Counted from the first letter of the stretch, positions 1 to 13,163 are shown. The stretch: DNA of 64,000 nucleotides from Ziziphus jujuba (GCF_031755915.1 NC_083379.1:43408001-43472000); one strand, 5' to 3'. Notes: generated by a model from the letters alone, not told the origin. Numbers and translations: made by a program.

Positions 1-454
1 CATGAGTGAACCAAACATGTAAAAAGTTAACTTTTTCTTTTCTTTGTTCTTTCGGTGGATATTCACTTAAAAAGTAGCCTTTTCATTTTCAAGTACTAAA
101 TGGATATAGAAACTTGAGGTTTTCCTGGAATTTAATTGTCCTTTCAATGGATTAATATATGTCATAATATATCCATTGACAACAGAGAAATATTTAGGGT
201 GTAATTGAGGAAAAACTAAATCATCTTGGTTCGGTACCTTGTAGAAAATGGTTGAGAAGTTCTAGATTCAGTTATCTAATGATTGAAACTCAGTTATCAT
301 GTATAGAATGTATATATAGATGCATATATCTTATACATGTAAATATATATTATGTAATCTTAGGTAGTTGATCTTCTATTTAATTCTGTATATTCAACTG
401 TATGGGTGCCCGATGATGTACAAATTAAAAATTTTTTGTTTCGAATTTCAATAG

Positions 455-2454
455 GGAACTGTCGTTCTTGTATTTCAACCAGCTGAGGAAGGAGGTGGAG
501 GGGCTAAGAAAATTTTGGAAACTGGTGTATTAGATAATGTAAATGCAATATTTGGGTTGCATGTTGCACACAACTTACCATTAGGGGAAGTGGCATCCAG
601 ACCAGGTCCATCGTTGGCTGGTAGTGGTTTTTTTGAAGCAGTAATAAGCGGCAAAGGGGGTCATGCAGCAATTCCTCAGCACTCAATTGACCCAATACTG
701 GCGGCTTCAAATGTGATTGTTAGCTTACAACATCTTGTTTCCCGTGAAGCTGATCCACTGGACGCACAGGTACATTTTCACATTCCTTCTCTCCAAATAA
801 TTGTTTGTATCATTAAAATTTGCGATGCATATACATGACCTGAATTATTTATTCCATATATATATATATATATATATAGGGAATTCGTTATTTCTTGGCT
901 TTTGTATGTAAAAGTTGTGTTCAGCCATCCCTGTTGTTGACTGATGCAGTTACATGATAAATATTGAAGAATGTTCCTTTACTTCTTTATTTGATGAATA
1001 ATGAGCTCTCAATTTAGTTCTCTACCTTAGGTTTATGCCTTTATGGTGAAGTTACTATTTTACTGTTTGTTTTGTGGCATGGTGCACTAGACTGAGGGCA
1101 TTGTAGAGACTTTGAAATCCAACCCCCTACGTTCCCAGCTTATTCACAAAAGAAATAGTAAAGCATAACGATAGATTTAGTGATAAGAAGGCAAGTAACA
1201 TCATCTGTTGCATACTTCTCAAGGTGACTGTGTAATTGTTACAATGGTGAAACATATGTTCCACAACTGAATCTAGCAACGGGGGAATTTTTATATTTCT
1301 TGGAAAAATTGATTGTTTAAACCAAGAAATTGTCCCATCTTTTGCTATTGATGAGGAGGAAATAAGATTTAAAAAAAAAAAAAAAAAAAAGGAAATTCAT
1401 ACATGAGAAACTACGAATGGGAGTGTTGAGGAACTCTATTTTTTAAACATATTGAAGCACCATATGATTATGCATTTTAATAGTTTGTTTTAATAGTTTA
1501 ACAAACTATTCCTTGCTTGGTAAGACAATCACTGACATATGAGTTTGAGATGTAACAAACACTAATTGAAGACGTTTCCTTCAAATCTTCTGAATCCTGA
1601 TTATGCCATTAACTTAATGTGTTCCTGTGGCTTCATGCTTTACAAAAGCCATGAGACTTTGTTGTTTTCTTTAGCACAATGTATGAAAATATTGCATTTT
1701 TTGGTATTTGTGAAACGTAACCTCATTTAGTTTGCATGTAATGTTGAGGATACTAAACGCAGAGCAAAATCTGTAGGTAGTGACAGTAGCTAAATTCCAA
1801 GGAGGTGGTGCGTTCAACGTCATTCCAGATTCTGTTACAATTGGTGGCACTTTCCGTGCCTTTTCAAAGGAGAGCTTATCACAGCTAAAGCAACGTATTG
1901 AGGAGGTAAGACAGTTAAATAATGTATCAGAATGTTTACAGTTTTAAAAACTTTCTGAACTATTTGTTCTTTTTTTTTTTTTTTTTTTTTTGGGTCCTTT
2001 TTTGGGGGGTAATAACAACTTTCTGAACTATTGAGTTGTATAGGTTATCACAAAGCAGGCTTCTGTTCAGAGGTGCAATGCTACTGTGGATTTTCTCGAA
2101 AATGAGAAACCCCTTTTCCCTCCAACCATAAACCATGAAGGACTGCACAAGCATTTCCAAAAGATAGCAGGCGAAATGCTCAGCCTCCGAAAAGTTAAAG
2201 AATTACAACCACTTATGGGATCAGAGGATTTTGCTTTCTACCAAGAGAAAATACCAGGATACATCTTCTTCCTTGGGATGGAGGACAGGACGATTGGAAG
2301 GCTTGAATCAGTGCACTCACCTTTCTTCCAAATCAATGAAGATGCATTTCCTTATGGTGCTGCACTTCACGCTTCATTGGCTGCTGGGTATCTGTCTGAG
2401 TTCCATCAGGAAGTTCCTTCACAAGAAGCAAAACAATACCACGATGAACTGTAA
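455..2454 (+). CDS. IAA-amino acid hydrolase (IAR3/ILR1-like), copy A, 5' part outside window
   Basis: M20-family amidohydrolase that releases free auxin (IAA) from IAA-amino-acid conjugates; this family acts in the ER lumen. Three exons are visible: 455-769 (105 codons), 1777-1905 (43 codons) and 2044-2454 (136 codons plus stop), each flanked by AG/GT and joining in phase. Their sizes match exons 3-5 of copies B and C, so exons 1 and 2 (signal peptide and the Cys/His metal ligands) lie upstream of the window. Visible active-site features are [10 protein letters not shown] (metal and catalytic Glu), IFGLHV (His ligand) and ESVHSPFF (C-terminal His ligand). The protein ends in HDEL, a canonical ER-retrieval signal. 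Bases 1-454 are intron 2. No disabling change is seen. The family is certain; choosing IAR3 over ILR1/ILL rests on similarity and gene neighbourhood. Confidence 0.9.
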
Positions 2455-2890
2455 TGGGTTTCTTGACCATCTTTTATTAGTATTTATTTAAACAAAGAAG
2501 TTCGAAATCCATTCAATCTTTCTACCATACCAGATTCTTATCCACTCTCCACAACTGTAAATTTGACCTGTTAATGTTATTTATTCTGAGATCCTGCTTT
2601 TTCGTATTTTCATTTACTATTTTAGGCTGGGTTGTTTTTAATATATGACATTGCATCTAATAAGATGGAGTGGCAATTCCATGGTGAAGGAACTGTTGTT
2701 AAAATGTTTGGATATGTGTATTTTTAACACCTGATAATCATAGTTTAACTTGTACTTAAATCTCAGAATCGAGAAGATAGTCTGAATTGGTTTTTCAACG
2801 ATCAGGTACGATTAAAGCAATGTGTTTATAAATTTGTCTGTCAATTTATTTGGCTGGTGGACAGCCTTTTTTGGTACGACTTGGAGATGT

Positions 2891-3044
2891 TGACATCGAA
2901 TCTAATTCTTAGTGACATCGAATCTAATTCTTAGTCCGATGGTGATTATGCTATTGCTAGGCCAGGACACGTGAAAGCGAGAGGCAGCTTGGAGCATGCT
3001 ATTGCTTGGCCAGGACACATAAAAGCGAGAGCTAGCTAGGAGCA
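2891..3044. repeat. Two adjacent short tandem duplications upstream of copy B
   Basis: A 22-bp unit (starting TGACATCGAATCTAATTC) is repeated perfectly at 2891 and 2913. It is followed by two imperfect copies of a 48-bp unit beginning ATGCTATTGC at 2948 and 2996, which share a GGCCAGGACAC core. Confidence 0.85.
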
Positions 3045-3703
3045 TCTTTTGTCAAATGCCATTTGGGTATTCTCATTTTTAAAATTTGAGATTAATATAT
3101 TAGTTCTTCAATGTTAAATATGAATGCCAAAATTGAAGTTGACTTTTCGAAGACAGAAGCTAAAAAATAGCTTGGTTCTAAAAATCTATTTAAATTGAAG
3201 AAGGATTCCATTTAAAATTTTACTTTCACAAATTAAAAAAGGAATCAAAATCAAATTTATTATCAAATTTTGTCAATGACGAATTTGGGGTCAAATTTAA
3301 CACTAAAATGAGATTGGTAAAATATACGATGTCCCACCAAAAAAAGAACATCTGGTTAAAGATGCTCTTAAGAAGAGCAATGTTCATTCTAAATTAGAGA
3401 GATGTACCATTTGACACGTGTGGAGGTGGATGATGACTTCGGACTGGATCTACTGCAACTGTGAAAAGGCTGATTGTGGGCAAAAATTTCTCCCACTTCA
3501 TGGAGATTTTTTTCTTTGCCGTCCAATATAATATTAAAATAAAAAAGTTTACATGGATAATAGAATTTAGCACGTGGGGTATGTTAGAATTAAGACAGAG
3601 GAGCAGCTGATGGCAACATCAAGCAGTCAGGGAAATCTGCAAAACCATAGGCATAGTAGGCCGTAGGCAGTATAGTACCCTCCATGGACCATGCTCGGCA
3701 CAC

Positions 3704-3711
3704 TTTATATA
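3704..3711 (+). promoter_or_regulatory. TATA box of hydrolase copy B
   Basis: TTTATATA within CACTTTATATACGG lies about 155 bp before the copy B ATG, a plausible distance for a plant core promoter with a leader of about 120 nt. This is motif match and position only. Confidence 0.45.
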
Positions 3712-3863
3712 CGGTCTGGGGTTTTGTCTTTAACGTCTACGTTTGTTTCCATTCAGCATTTTCCTCTCGTTTTTAAATTATTCTCTTACTTCCCTTTTAA
3801 ACCTTTTGTATTTGCGTAACCTATGTTTTTAGTTCCTCCTAATTGATCAGTTTTACGGTGATA

Positions 3864-4799
3864 ATGGGTGTTTTTCTCGAATGGGTCTCTGTGATTCTGG
3901 TCCTTTGTATGTTTGTTCCAATACCCATCTTCTCAGATTCGACTTTCAGCTCCAATGGTCTCTTAAAAACACCCTCAGAGTTGCTCAATTTCGCCAAGAA
4001 ACCAGAGGTGTTTGATTGGATGGTTGGAATCAGGAGGAAAATACATGAAAATCCTGAACTGGGTTATGAAGAATTTGAGACCGGTAAGCTGATAAGAGCA
4101 GAACTAGATAAACTGGGTATCCCCTATAAGTACCCAGTAGCGATTACCGGTGTCATCGGCCATATTGGAACCGGAAAACCGCCTTTTGTTGCGATAAGAG
4201 CTGATATGGATGCTCTAGCTATGCAGGTTTGATTGAATTTTATAATTTATGGTGTTTCTGGTATAATTAATTTAAGTCAATTAATTATTTCTGGGATAAT
4301 TAATTATATCCCGAATTTATATAGGAAAAGGTGGAGTGGGAGCATGAAAGTAAAATTCCTGGAAAGATGCATGCTTGTGGACATGATGCACATGTTGCGA
4401 TGCTTCTCGGTGCCGCGAAGATCCTGAAAGAGCATGAGAAAGAGCTACAAGTTCGTTTCTTTTTACTTGCCTTTTGATCTTCTAATTAACCTTTTAGTGT
4501 GTCTCTACTACATGGTAAAAATTTACACAGAAATGGTGCTTCATGGTCTTTCACGAATATTTCTGCTCTTAATGTATCAAGAACAGATCATACTCCATGG
4601 ACAACAAATAAATATTGAAGGATATGTAAGTGAAGAAAAACGTAATCATCCTGATGAAGTACCTTAGGTGGTTGGGATGTTCTACTAATAGTTGTCTGGT
4701 AATTGAAAACACAGTTGAATTTGCTTAATCTTTTCAGATGCCTATGGGGATTGTAATTTTTAGTAACATGCCAGAAATCTGTTTCGGGCACAGCCATTT

Positions 4800-4833
<34 letters not shown>

Positions 4834-6848
4834 TTTCCTCTGTTTCTACTTCTTCTCCTTACTTCGTTAGGCACTGTATCTTATGGTTATTTGCAATTAT
4901 TATGTTTCAACACCAAACCTCAAAATTTTTCTTGATGAAATTGCTGCAGTTCAAATAGTCTTTGATAGTCAGCAGTTCAAATAGTCTTTGATAGTCAATC
5001 TATTTAATTGTGTGTCCAAAATTTGTTATTCCAACAGGGGACAGTTGTTCTTTTATTCCAACCAGCTGAGGAAGGAGGTGGAGGGGCCAAGAAAATTTTA
5101 GAAGCTGGTGCATTAGAGAATGTAAATGCAATATTTGGGTTGCATATATCATCTAGAATGCCACTTGGGGAAGCTTTCTCCAGACCTGGTCCAATAATGG
5201 CTGGAAGTGGCTTTTTTGAAGCAGTAATAAGTGGTAGAGGCGGTCATGCGGCCCTTCCTCAGCACTCAATTGACCCAATATTGGCAGCTTCAAATGTGAT
5301 TGTTGGCTTACAACATCTTGTTTCGCGTGAAGCTGATCCACTGGACTCACAGGTAGATTTCACATTTCTTCTAAAACCAATTGACTCACGTTAAGATTAT
5401 ATGTGTTAAATTTATCCAACCTCAATTGATCATTTCAAATATGTTTATGGGATTGGTTAAGCATTTGGCTTCTGATCTACTTAACTAAGTTGTTTTCAAC
5501 TATTCCTACATTTGACTATTTCTTCCCTGGAAAAAATGGACTTTTTATACTAAAAAATGTCCTGCCTAAGGCTATTAATGAAGTGGCAATGAGATTCGAA
5601 AACATCAAAGATGAGAAACTGTTAATGGTGTTGTTGTACTCTATTTTAAATGTATTTAAGCACTATATGTTTATGCTGGTATATCATTGTCACTGTCAAA
5701 CACCTTAACTATAGAGATACTTGTTCTCAAGGAAAGGATGTCATGTTACTTTGAGATGTAATAAATGCTACTTGATCTTCCCCTCTTCCTTTACACTTGA
5801 TAATACTATATAAGCTTGAAAGTAATTTTTCTTTCCATTCAATGTGTTATTGTGGCCTCATCCTTTGCAAAACTCATGGTGTTTTGTTTCTTTCTTTGAT
5901 ACACTGTACCAAATACTTGGTTTCTGGTTTATGAAATGTATTATGATCTCAATCATTTGTACTCTTGATAACACCAAACATGGAGCACGATCTGTAGGTT
6001 GTGACAATTGCTAAATTCCATGGAGGTGGTGCGTTCAATGTTATTCCAGATTCTGTTACAATTGGTGGCACTTTCCGAGCCTTTTCTAAGGAGAGTTTTG
6101 CTCAACTGAGACAACGTATTGAGGAGGTACAGCAGTTGAATGATGCATCAAAATGTCTACACTTATAAAACAACTTTCTGAATTATTGAAGTGTCAATGA
6201 GTAAGATTAAGTTTCATGGTTTAGAAATTAATCATGACAACTTAGGTCAGAATTTATCGACAGTTAAAGCTGGTCATAATTCTCATTTCTGTTGGCAAAA
6301 TTCTGATCTGAATTTGAAATGAAAAGTTCCCTTCATCTGATAGTTTTGACTTTGAATAACAAGCTTACAATTTTTCAGCGGCTTTTTCTCTCTTTCAGTT
6401 TCCTTATCAAAAATCAGCTTTGTTTCTTTGACAGGTTATCACCTGGCAGGCTGCTGTTCAAAAGTGCAATGCTACCGTGGATTTCCTTGAAAACGAGAAA
6501 CCCTTCTTCCCTCCTACCATAAACCATGAAAAGTTGCATGAACACTTCCTGAAGATAGCAGGTGAAATGCTTGGCCGTGATAAAGTTAAAGATTTGCAAC
6601 CAACGATGGGTACAGAAGATTTTGCATTCTACCAAGAGGTTATTCCCGGATACTACTTCTACCTTGGAATGGAGAATAGAGCAATTGAAAAGCTTGAATC
6701 AGCACATTCACCTTACTACCAAGTCAATGAAGATGTACTTCCTTATGGTGCTGCACTCCACACTTCGTTGGCTGCTAGCTATCTGTTTAAATTCCAACAG
6801 GAAGTTCCTTCACAATCACAAGAAGTAAAATATCATGATGAATTGTAA
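3864..6848 (+). CDS. IAA-amino acid hydrolase (IAR3/ILR1-like), copy B, complete
   Basis: Auxin-conjugate amidohydrolase of peptidase family M20, 448 aa, expected in the ER lumen. Exons are 3864-4226, 4325-4450, 5038-5352, 5998-6126 and 6435-6848, all GT-AG and in phase. The ATG at 3864 (inside GATAATGGGTG) opens a hydrophobic signal peptide of about 25 residues. Metal ligands expected from the ILL2 structure are present: Cys139 and His141 in ACGHDAH, Glu174/175 in PAEEGG, His199 in FGLH and His402 in ESAHSPYY. The tail is YHDEL, an ER-retrieval signal. The gene lies between copy A and a last-exon relic with homologous flanks, so it is the best-preserved middle member of a tandem array. No lesions are seen. 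Substrate preference among IAA-Ala, IAA-Leu and jasmonoyl conjugates cannot be read from the sequence. Confidence 0.94.
4946..4997. repeat. Perfect 26-bp tandem duplication in intron 2 of copy B
   Basis: The unit beginning GCAGTTCAAATAGTC occurs at 4946 and again at 4972 without mismatch. It lies about 40 bp before the exon 3 acceptor. Confidence 0.9.
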
Positions 6849-8739
6849 TGGGTTTTCCATTACAACCTTAGAGTGTTTAAGTAAACAACATTTCCAAGCT
6901 CACTTAATCTTGCTACCATGCCAGACTCATATCCATTCTCCATAAACTGTAAATTTGACCTGTTTATCTTTTTTTCTAATATCCTATTTGCATATTACAT
7001 TTTTAGGCTGAGTGGAGTCTATGAACTTGAACATCTTGAGGATAAACAGCAATTCTCTAGTGAAGTGATTGTACCCATTCGTTAATACCTAAAGCATGAA
7101 TTCATTTTTGTACAAATAGTTTATCTGTTTTGATTTGAATAAACCACCCACTAGTACCAAATGAATGAAATCATGTTTTGCAAAATAGTTCATTATGATT
7201 CAAAAGGCTTCTCGTCCATCCAATCTTTGGGTCCGACATAGAGTAAACATTTTATGATATTTTAAAAGGACAAAGTTACGTCTACAATCAATCAAGAATA
7301 CGTTGAAAAATGTTATTTAATTAATTTCCAATATATGTAGAATATTTTAAAGTCTTTAATTTATTACTTACTCATTTGTACGGAAGAAAATCAGATTAAA
7401 ATGATTGTAATTGTAAAGAATGAAAATTTATTAACTAAAAAGAGGTTATTATTAACAAGTAATAGCAACTTGGGGAAAAAAAAATAAAAGGGTTTTATTT
7501 TCTTGCTTCAACATATTTATTTATTAAATTTAAATGGGTGAAAATGAAAGAAAAAGGAAAGAAAGAGAGAAAAAAATTATTAAACTGAATTTAATATTAG
7601 ATGTTCTCGAAATAAAATAAAATAAAATAAATAACAATAATAGTTTTAAATTGAGAAGCCTTAAAGAACCGCGGGTATAACATAACGCTTTAACAAGAAG
7701 CGGGGTATAAACGTAAATGTATGCATCTACGCGGGGTATAGATGTAATACAAAAATATAAACGGTAATGTCAATCAACTAGGGTTTCAGCAAATAAATAT
7801 TAACATAAATCTCTCTGCCGTCTACACTTCGTTCTGAAGTCGCCAAAGTCGATGATAATTTTGGACTTGATTTACTGCAACTGTGAAAAAGGTGCAAAAT
7901 TTTCTCCCACATAATGACTTAGGTCTTGATCCACAATTAATGGGAATTTAAAATTCTTTGAATAATTGAAAAATATTTTGTGTTTTGATAATTTTTAAAA
8001 AGAGAGAATTATGGTACCAGAAAAATTAAATCTCATAACATATGAAATTAGGATGAGAAGTGAATTTAAAAAAAAAAAAAAGGTTATTTTAAATTTTTTT
8101 TGGAAAATAAACCTTATTTATTTTATTAAAAACAAGTTTATTTTCAATTTTTAAAACATAAATGAATTAATTATTTGTAAATCTTAAATATTTTAAGATT
8201 AATTAAACATTTTAAAAAGTAATTTACCAAAAATTGATTATCAAAAAACTAATTATGGAAATTAATTTTTTTTTATTTCTAATACTTTTATGATGGAATT
8301 TATTGAAAAATAATGTCGATACTTTTGGTGGAGAAAGGAAAATAAAATATAGCTATTTTTTTTTTTTGTAATGTAATTGTTTTATATGTTGCGGAAGCAA
8401 AATTTTTTATTTATATAAATACAGGTGGATTTTTTGGCCAACTAAACTATTTATGAATGTTCTACGTTAAGTTTAATTTAAACATTTATATCTATAAAAA
8501 AGTCAAATCAAACTTAAATACTTATACATATGAATATTCTAGAAAATCAAGTTAAACTTAAATACTTATACAAAATATTTTTATCAATCTTATATTTTAT
8601 ATGCCATTTAAATAGTTCTAGAAAAGTATTTAATTATTTTTAATTTCTCTTTAGAAATGCACAGCATTAATTGCAAAATTTTCGAACATAACTTTAAATT
8701 TTTAATGGAGATATTTTTAAGCTCCTTATACTTTGTTTA
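6849..8739. other. Intergenic: 3' flank of copy B, eL28-type promoter copy, fused hydrolase-upstream fragment
   Basis: There is no intact gene. Bases 6849-7830 are a diverged copy of 9100-9985, the segment between the relic and eL28, including the eL28 promoter. From about 7845 the sequence instead matches the region upstream of copy B (about 3415-3510). After 7930 it is very AT-rich and unrecognised up to the relic exon. The layout is what one tandem duplication with later loss of hydrolase exons 1-4 would leave. Confidence 0.7.
7750..7835 (+). promoter_or_regulatory. Duplicated eL28-type promoter fragment with telo-box
   Basis: AAATATAAACGGTAATG, then TAGGGTTTCAG (telo-box AAACCCTA on the other strand, 7779-7786) and AATATTAACATAAATCTCT match the real eL28 promoter at about 9910-9985 almost base for base. 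In the copy, the TATAAATA of the real gene reads AATAAATA. No ribosomal coding sequence follows; hydrolase-upstream sequence does. Confidence 0.7.
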
Positions 8740-9101
8740 GGCAGCTGGTCAAAGGTGCAATGCTACCGTGGATTTCCTGGAAAATGAAAAACCCTTCTTT
8801 CCTCCAACCATAAACCATGAAAAGATTTTATGAACGCTTCCTGAAGATATAGCAGGTGAAATGCGTGGTCTTAATAAAGTTAAAGATTTCCAATCAATTA
8901 TGGGTTCAGAAGATTTTGCATTCTACCAAAAGATTATACCCAGATACTACTTTTACCTTGGAATGGAGAATAGAGCAATTGAAAAGCTTGAATCAGCACG
9001 CTCACCTTACTTTCAAGTCAATGAAAATGCACTCCCTTATGGAGCTGCACTCTACACTTATTTCCTTCACAATCACAGTAAAATATCATGATGACTTGTA
9101 A
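8740..9101 (+). pseudogene. Hydrolase relic: last exon only
   Basis: This is homologous to exon 5 of copies A and B (starting GCAGCTGGTCAAAGG, ending with codons for YHDDL and a stop). Exons 1-4 are absent. Relative to copy B there is inserted sequence at the AAAAGATTTTATGAAC position and a 2-base insertion at GAAGATATAGCAGG, so the frame is broken twice. Near the 3' end, sequence equivalent to the [12 protein letters not shown] stretch of copy B is deleted. The 3' flank still matches that of copy B. It cannot make an active hydrolase. Confidence 0.9.
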
Positions 9102-10155
9102 TGGGTTTCCGTTACCATCTTTTTGTATTTAAATAAACAACATTATCCATTCTCCATTACCTGTTAATTTGACCTGTTTATCTTTTTTCTGATATCCTAT
9201 TTACATATTAACTTTTTAGGCTGAGTGGAATATATGAACCTAAACATATTGAGAGATAAACTCAGACAGCAATTCTCTAGTGAAGCAATTGTAAACAAAT
9301 CTGTTTTGACTTAAAAAAAAAAAAAGAAAAACTACCCACTAATACCTAAAGCATGAAAAATCATGTACTGCAAAAATAGTTCATTATGATTCAAAAGGTT
9401 TCTCATCCAACCAATCTTTAGGTCCAACACTAGAGTAAACATTTTATGATATTTTAATAGGACAAAATTACATCTACAATTAATTTAATAATTTTATTTA
9501 ATTGAATTTCCAAATGTACCAAGAATATTTTTGAATACGGAAGAAAATTGGATTAAAATGATTGTAACTTTAAAGCATGAAAGTTAATTAACTAAAAATA
9601 GGGTATTATTATTTTTATTTTAAAAAAGAAGATATTATTAACAATAGGAAGAAAAAATAAAAGGTTTTATTTGTTTGCTTTAACATAGTTATTTATTGAA
9701 TTTAAGTGGGTGCTTGACCCTAAAAAAAAAAAAAAAAAGATTAAATAGATGAAAATGAAAAAAAAAAGAAAAAAAGAAAAGAAAGAGAGAAAGAAATTAT
9801 TAAACTGAATTTAATTTTAAATTGGAGAAGCCTAAGTATAAACGTAAATATAGAGAAAGGAAGTTCCTAATATATACGCGCCCACGCGGGGGTAAAAACG
9901 TAATATAAAAAAATATAAACGGTAATGGCAACTAGGGTTTCAGGCCTATAAATATTAACATAAATCTCTGTACTCTTTGTTTTGTAGTCTACGAAGTCTT
10001 CCGCTAGGAGAGCTTCAGTATCAAACCCTAGAGGTTCACTTCGCTGATTTGTCAGTTGCATTTTTCTATTTGTTTTTTATTTTTGGGATAAAACTGTATA
10101 TAGTTCGACAAGTGTAACAGAGATCGTTCTGGTGGATGTTGTTGTGCAGGAGGAG
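9102..10155. other. Intergenic and eL28 promoter/5' leader
   Basis: The first 750 bases are the diverged partner of 6849-7700 (3' flank of the hydrolase). The eL28 core promoter and leader follow. CAG at 10148-10150, just before GAGGAGATGGCG, could be a 5'-UTR intron acceptor, but no clear donor was identified. Confidence 0.6.
9933..10031 (+). promoter_or_regulatory. eL28 core promoter: telo-box, TATA, second telo-box in leader
   Basis: Telo-box TAGGGTTT (AAACCCTA on the reverse strand) lies at 9933-9940, TATAAATA at 9947-9954 and AAACCCTAG at 10023-10031. Telo-boxes are a recognised hallmark of plant ribosomal-protein and other translation-gene promoters and link expression to cell growth. 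Confidence 0.65.
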
Positions 10156-13126
10156 ATGGCGACCGTACCTGGGCAGTTGATATGGGAGATTGTAAAGAAG
10201 AACAACTGCTTTTTGGTGAAGGAATTTGGAAGAGGCAATGCAAGCGTTCAGTTCAGCAAAGAGACCAATAACCTCTACAATCTCAACTCCTTCAAGCACT
10301 CCGGTATTTTACCCCTTTCTTTCTTCTTATTGTGTTTCTGCTTTGCTTTGGTCCCGACGAGATAAATATATATATATATATATATATTTTTTTTCTGTTG
10401 GAAAAATATGACACAATTTTCTGTTGAAAGTTGGTAGAGCTGATGAAAATAAAATGAAGTAAATTGAAATTTTTGACGTGGAAGTGAAACTTGTAATTTT
10501 GTTGGTTTATATACGGTTCAAGTTTTTTTTTTTCTTTTTGGGGATCCCGAGGAAATTACTTGTTGGAAAAATATGATGAGACAAATTTTTGGTTAATTAC
10601 CTCTCTTTCTTGGAAAGGGATATAATTGATCCAGTCTGTTGATAATTGTTTTCTAACAGATGAAAAATCAAATAAAAGATTTGATCTTTTGAAAGTGGAA
10701 GTGAAACTTCTAAATCTGTTCGTTTACAATTCAAGTTTCTTGTGGTCCCGATGAAATTTCCTGTTGGAAAAAATATGCGGAAACAAATTTTTTGATAATT
10801 CCCTTTTTGAGTCAATCTGTTGGACAAATTTGTTGGTTATTTTGAAATGGAAGTTGAATTTATACGGTCCAAAGTTCTTGTGGGTCCCGATGAAATTTCC
10901 TCTGGGAAAATGTGAGGCAAATTTTTGGTATTGCCCTTTTCTGTGAGAGGGATAAATTGAGCTGAAGCTTTATTGATGAAAAGCAAATGAATGTTTGATA
11001 TTTCTTTAGTGAAAGTGAGCTTCTAATTGTGTTTGGCTTATATGGTTCCAGTTTCATGTGGGTCCCTATGAAATTTATTCTTTGAAAAATATGAGGAGAC
11101 AAAAATTTGGTAGTTCCCTTTCTGGGAAAGGAATAGAATTGAGTTATTCTTCATGGTAGAACAGATGAAAACAGATTGAAAATAAAATCATATTCTTGAA
11201 GTGGAAGTGAAGCTTCTATTTCTTTATGGTTTATATGGTTTAAGTTTCTTGTAAGCGATCAAGGTATTGAGATAATGGTTTACATTAGTATTTATTTTTA
11301 TAGTTTTTCTATTTTATTGTAATGCAATGCATTATTTAAATGTAAAGTGTTAAATTGAGTTAGTATTGTCTTTATTGATGGCTGAGAAATGGTGGCGTAG
11401 CCATAAAAAATAATGTTGGATAATTTTTAACACAAATGAAATAATGTTTGAGAATTTGAGTTTAATGTTATGTACCATTGATATTGAGAGTGGGGATTCT
11501 TATATCTTTATTCAAAGAATATGCAATGAAAAATTGGAAGTGTGCCTGTTATGAAGTCAATAATGCTAAAAATTTGTTGCTGTTATCTCTTTTCCAAAGC
11601 CGGGCTGAAAGTTTAAGCTATTTTACCTTATATTCGGTAATAAGTTGCAATCATAATTGGGAAAATCTTATGGTTGAATCAGACGTCTTTCAGAATTATT
11701 TTATTGGAAGAACCATATTTAAGAATTTTTATTAATTGCATTATTCCTTTTGTTTAATGCAAAAACTTTCATAACGATTATTGGTTGTTTTTTCATGATG
11801 GGATTCTTGTATTAGGGTTGGCGAACAAGAAAACAGTTACCATTCAACCTGTTGGTAAAGATCATTCTGTGTTGCTGGCAACTACCAAGACTAAGAAACA
11901 AAACAAACCTAGTACTTTGCTTCACAAGTCTCTTATGAAAAAGGAGTTCCGCAGGATGGCTGATGCAGTTGCTAATCAGGTATATTAAATTTTTATTATG
12001 TGTGCGAGGAGCTTTCTATGTAACAGTAAAGCTAATTCTATGTGGTCAACCGATTTTTTTTTTATAATTTTTTAATTTTTTTAATTTTTTCCCCCCCACT
12101 TTGGCTGTTTAGTTGCCGCTTGTTAGCTTGGATAATGGGCATGTAAATGGAAGTTAGAACAGCAACTGAAGTTTTTTAAGACATGCTCATAAATGAACTC
12201 ATTATTGAGTAAATCTTAGAGGTTAAAACTTGAAAATGGAATTGATATGTCGGAATTGGAGTCAATCCCTTACCACTGAAATCTAAATCTTTACCTAATT
12301 GATATCCTATTTAAATCTTCGATTATGAAGATATCCTGTTTGTTTCTTTACATAATTTAACCTAAAAGTTTAATTTCATGGATTAAGTGAGATTTAGTAT
12401 TTGCATTCATAGGATTTCTGTAAGGTGTGTTTTTGTTAACTTGTCCCCTTGAAGGTTAGTTGCTGTATTTCAATTATATATGATAACCCTATGAAGACTT
12501 TCTCTGAAATTGAGTGTGTGTTTGATGCAATCTTTTGGGCTATCATGAAATCTTTCCATAGAGGTGACATTGATGCTTGTATTGTCACCATCTCTTCTGT
12601 ACTTCATACTCTTTGCAGATCCTAAACATGCCAAACCAGAAAACCCGAACCACCCACATTCAAAATAAGCGAATAGAACTTGTTAGGTATAGTTTTTTTA
12701 TGTTTAGTCGATCCCCACTCCTTGCTTAATGCATGGTGCTTCTTCATTTCTTGGTAATAGTTACTTCTGCAATGATGAGCCTCTAACATGTAAGAAGAGC
12801 CTTCTTTGGAGGTTTTTTCAGTGAAATACACTTGTTATGCTTGGCTTCTGAGTATTCACAATTTATGTAGTGTTTTAATAAAAATATAACCTGGAGTTTG
12901 CAGATTTTGTGCTTCAGTATTGCCATCTTTCAGTTTCATATTCTTTGCAGATCCTAAGCATGCCCTACCTAACAATCACATACCGCAAAATAAATGAATA
13001 AAACTTGTTAAGTCTAGGTGTTTATTCCCATCCTTCTTGTTTTGGATGCATGGTACCACTCTGATTAAACTTAATTGTTATTTATGCACTGATGAGCCTT
13101 TTACATGTGAGAAGAAACTTCTTTTG

Positions 13127-13163
<37 letters not shown>

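Larger units (their letters stand above)
2455..3863. other. Intergenic: 3' flank of copy A and promoter region of copy B
   Basis: No coding region is seen. The first 250 bases (2455-2705) resemble the 3' flanks of copy B and of the relic, so the hydrolase duplication extends past the stop codon. Short tandem repeats lie at 2891-3044. The stretch around 3415-3510 reappears in degraded form at about 7845-7930. A TATA-like element precedes copy B at 3704-3711. Confidence 0.7.

Noticed and set aside
10132..10155. Upstream in-frame ATG for eL28
   Set aside because: It would add eight residues not seen in the family, and a likely leader intron acceptor (TGTGCAG) lies between it and the conserved start.
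11478..11735. 85-codon open frame in eL28 intron 1
   Set aside because: Inside a well-supported intron and without homology.
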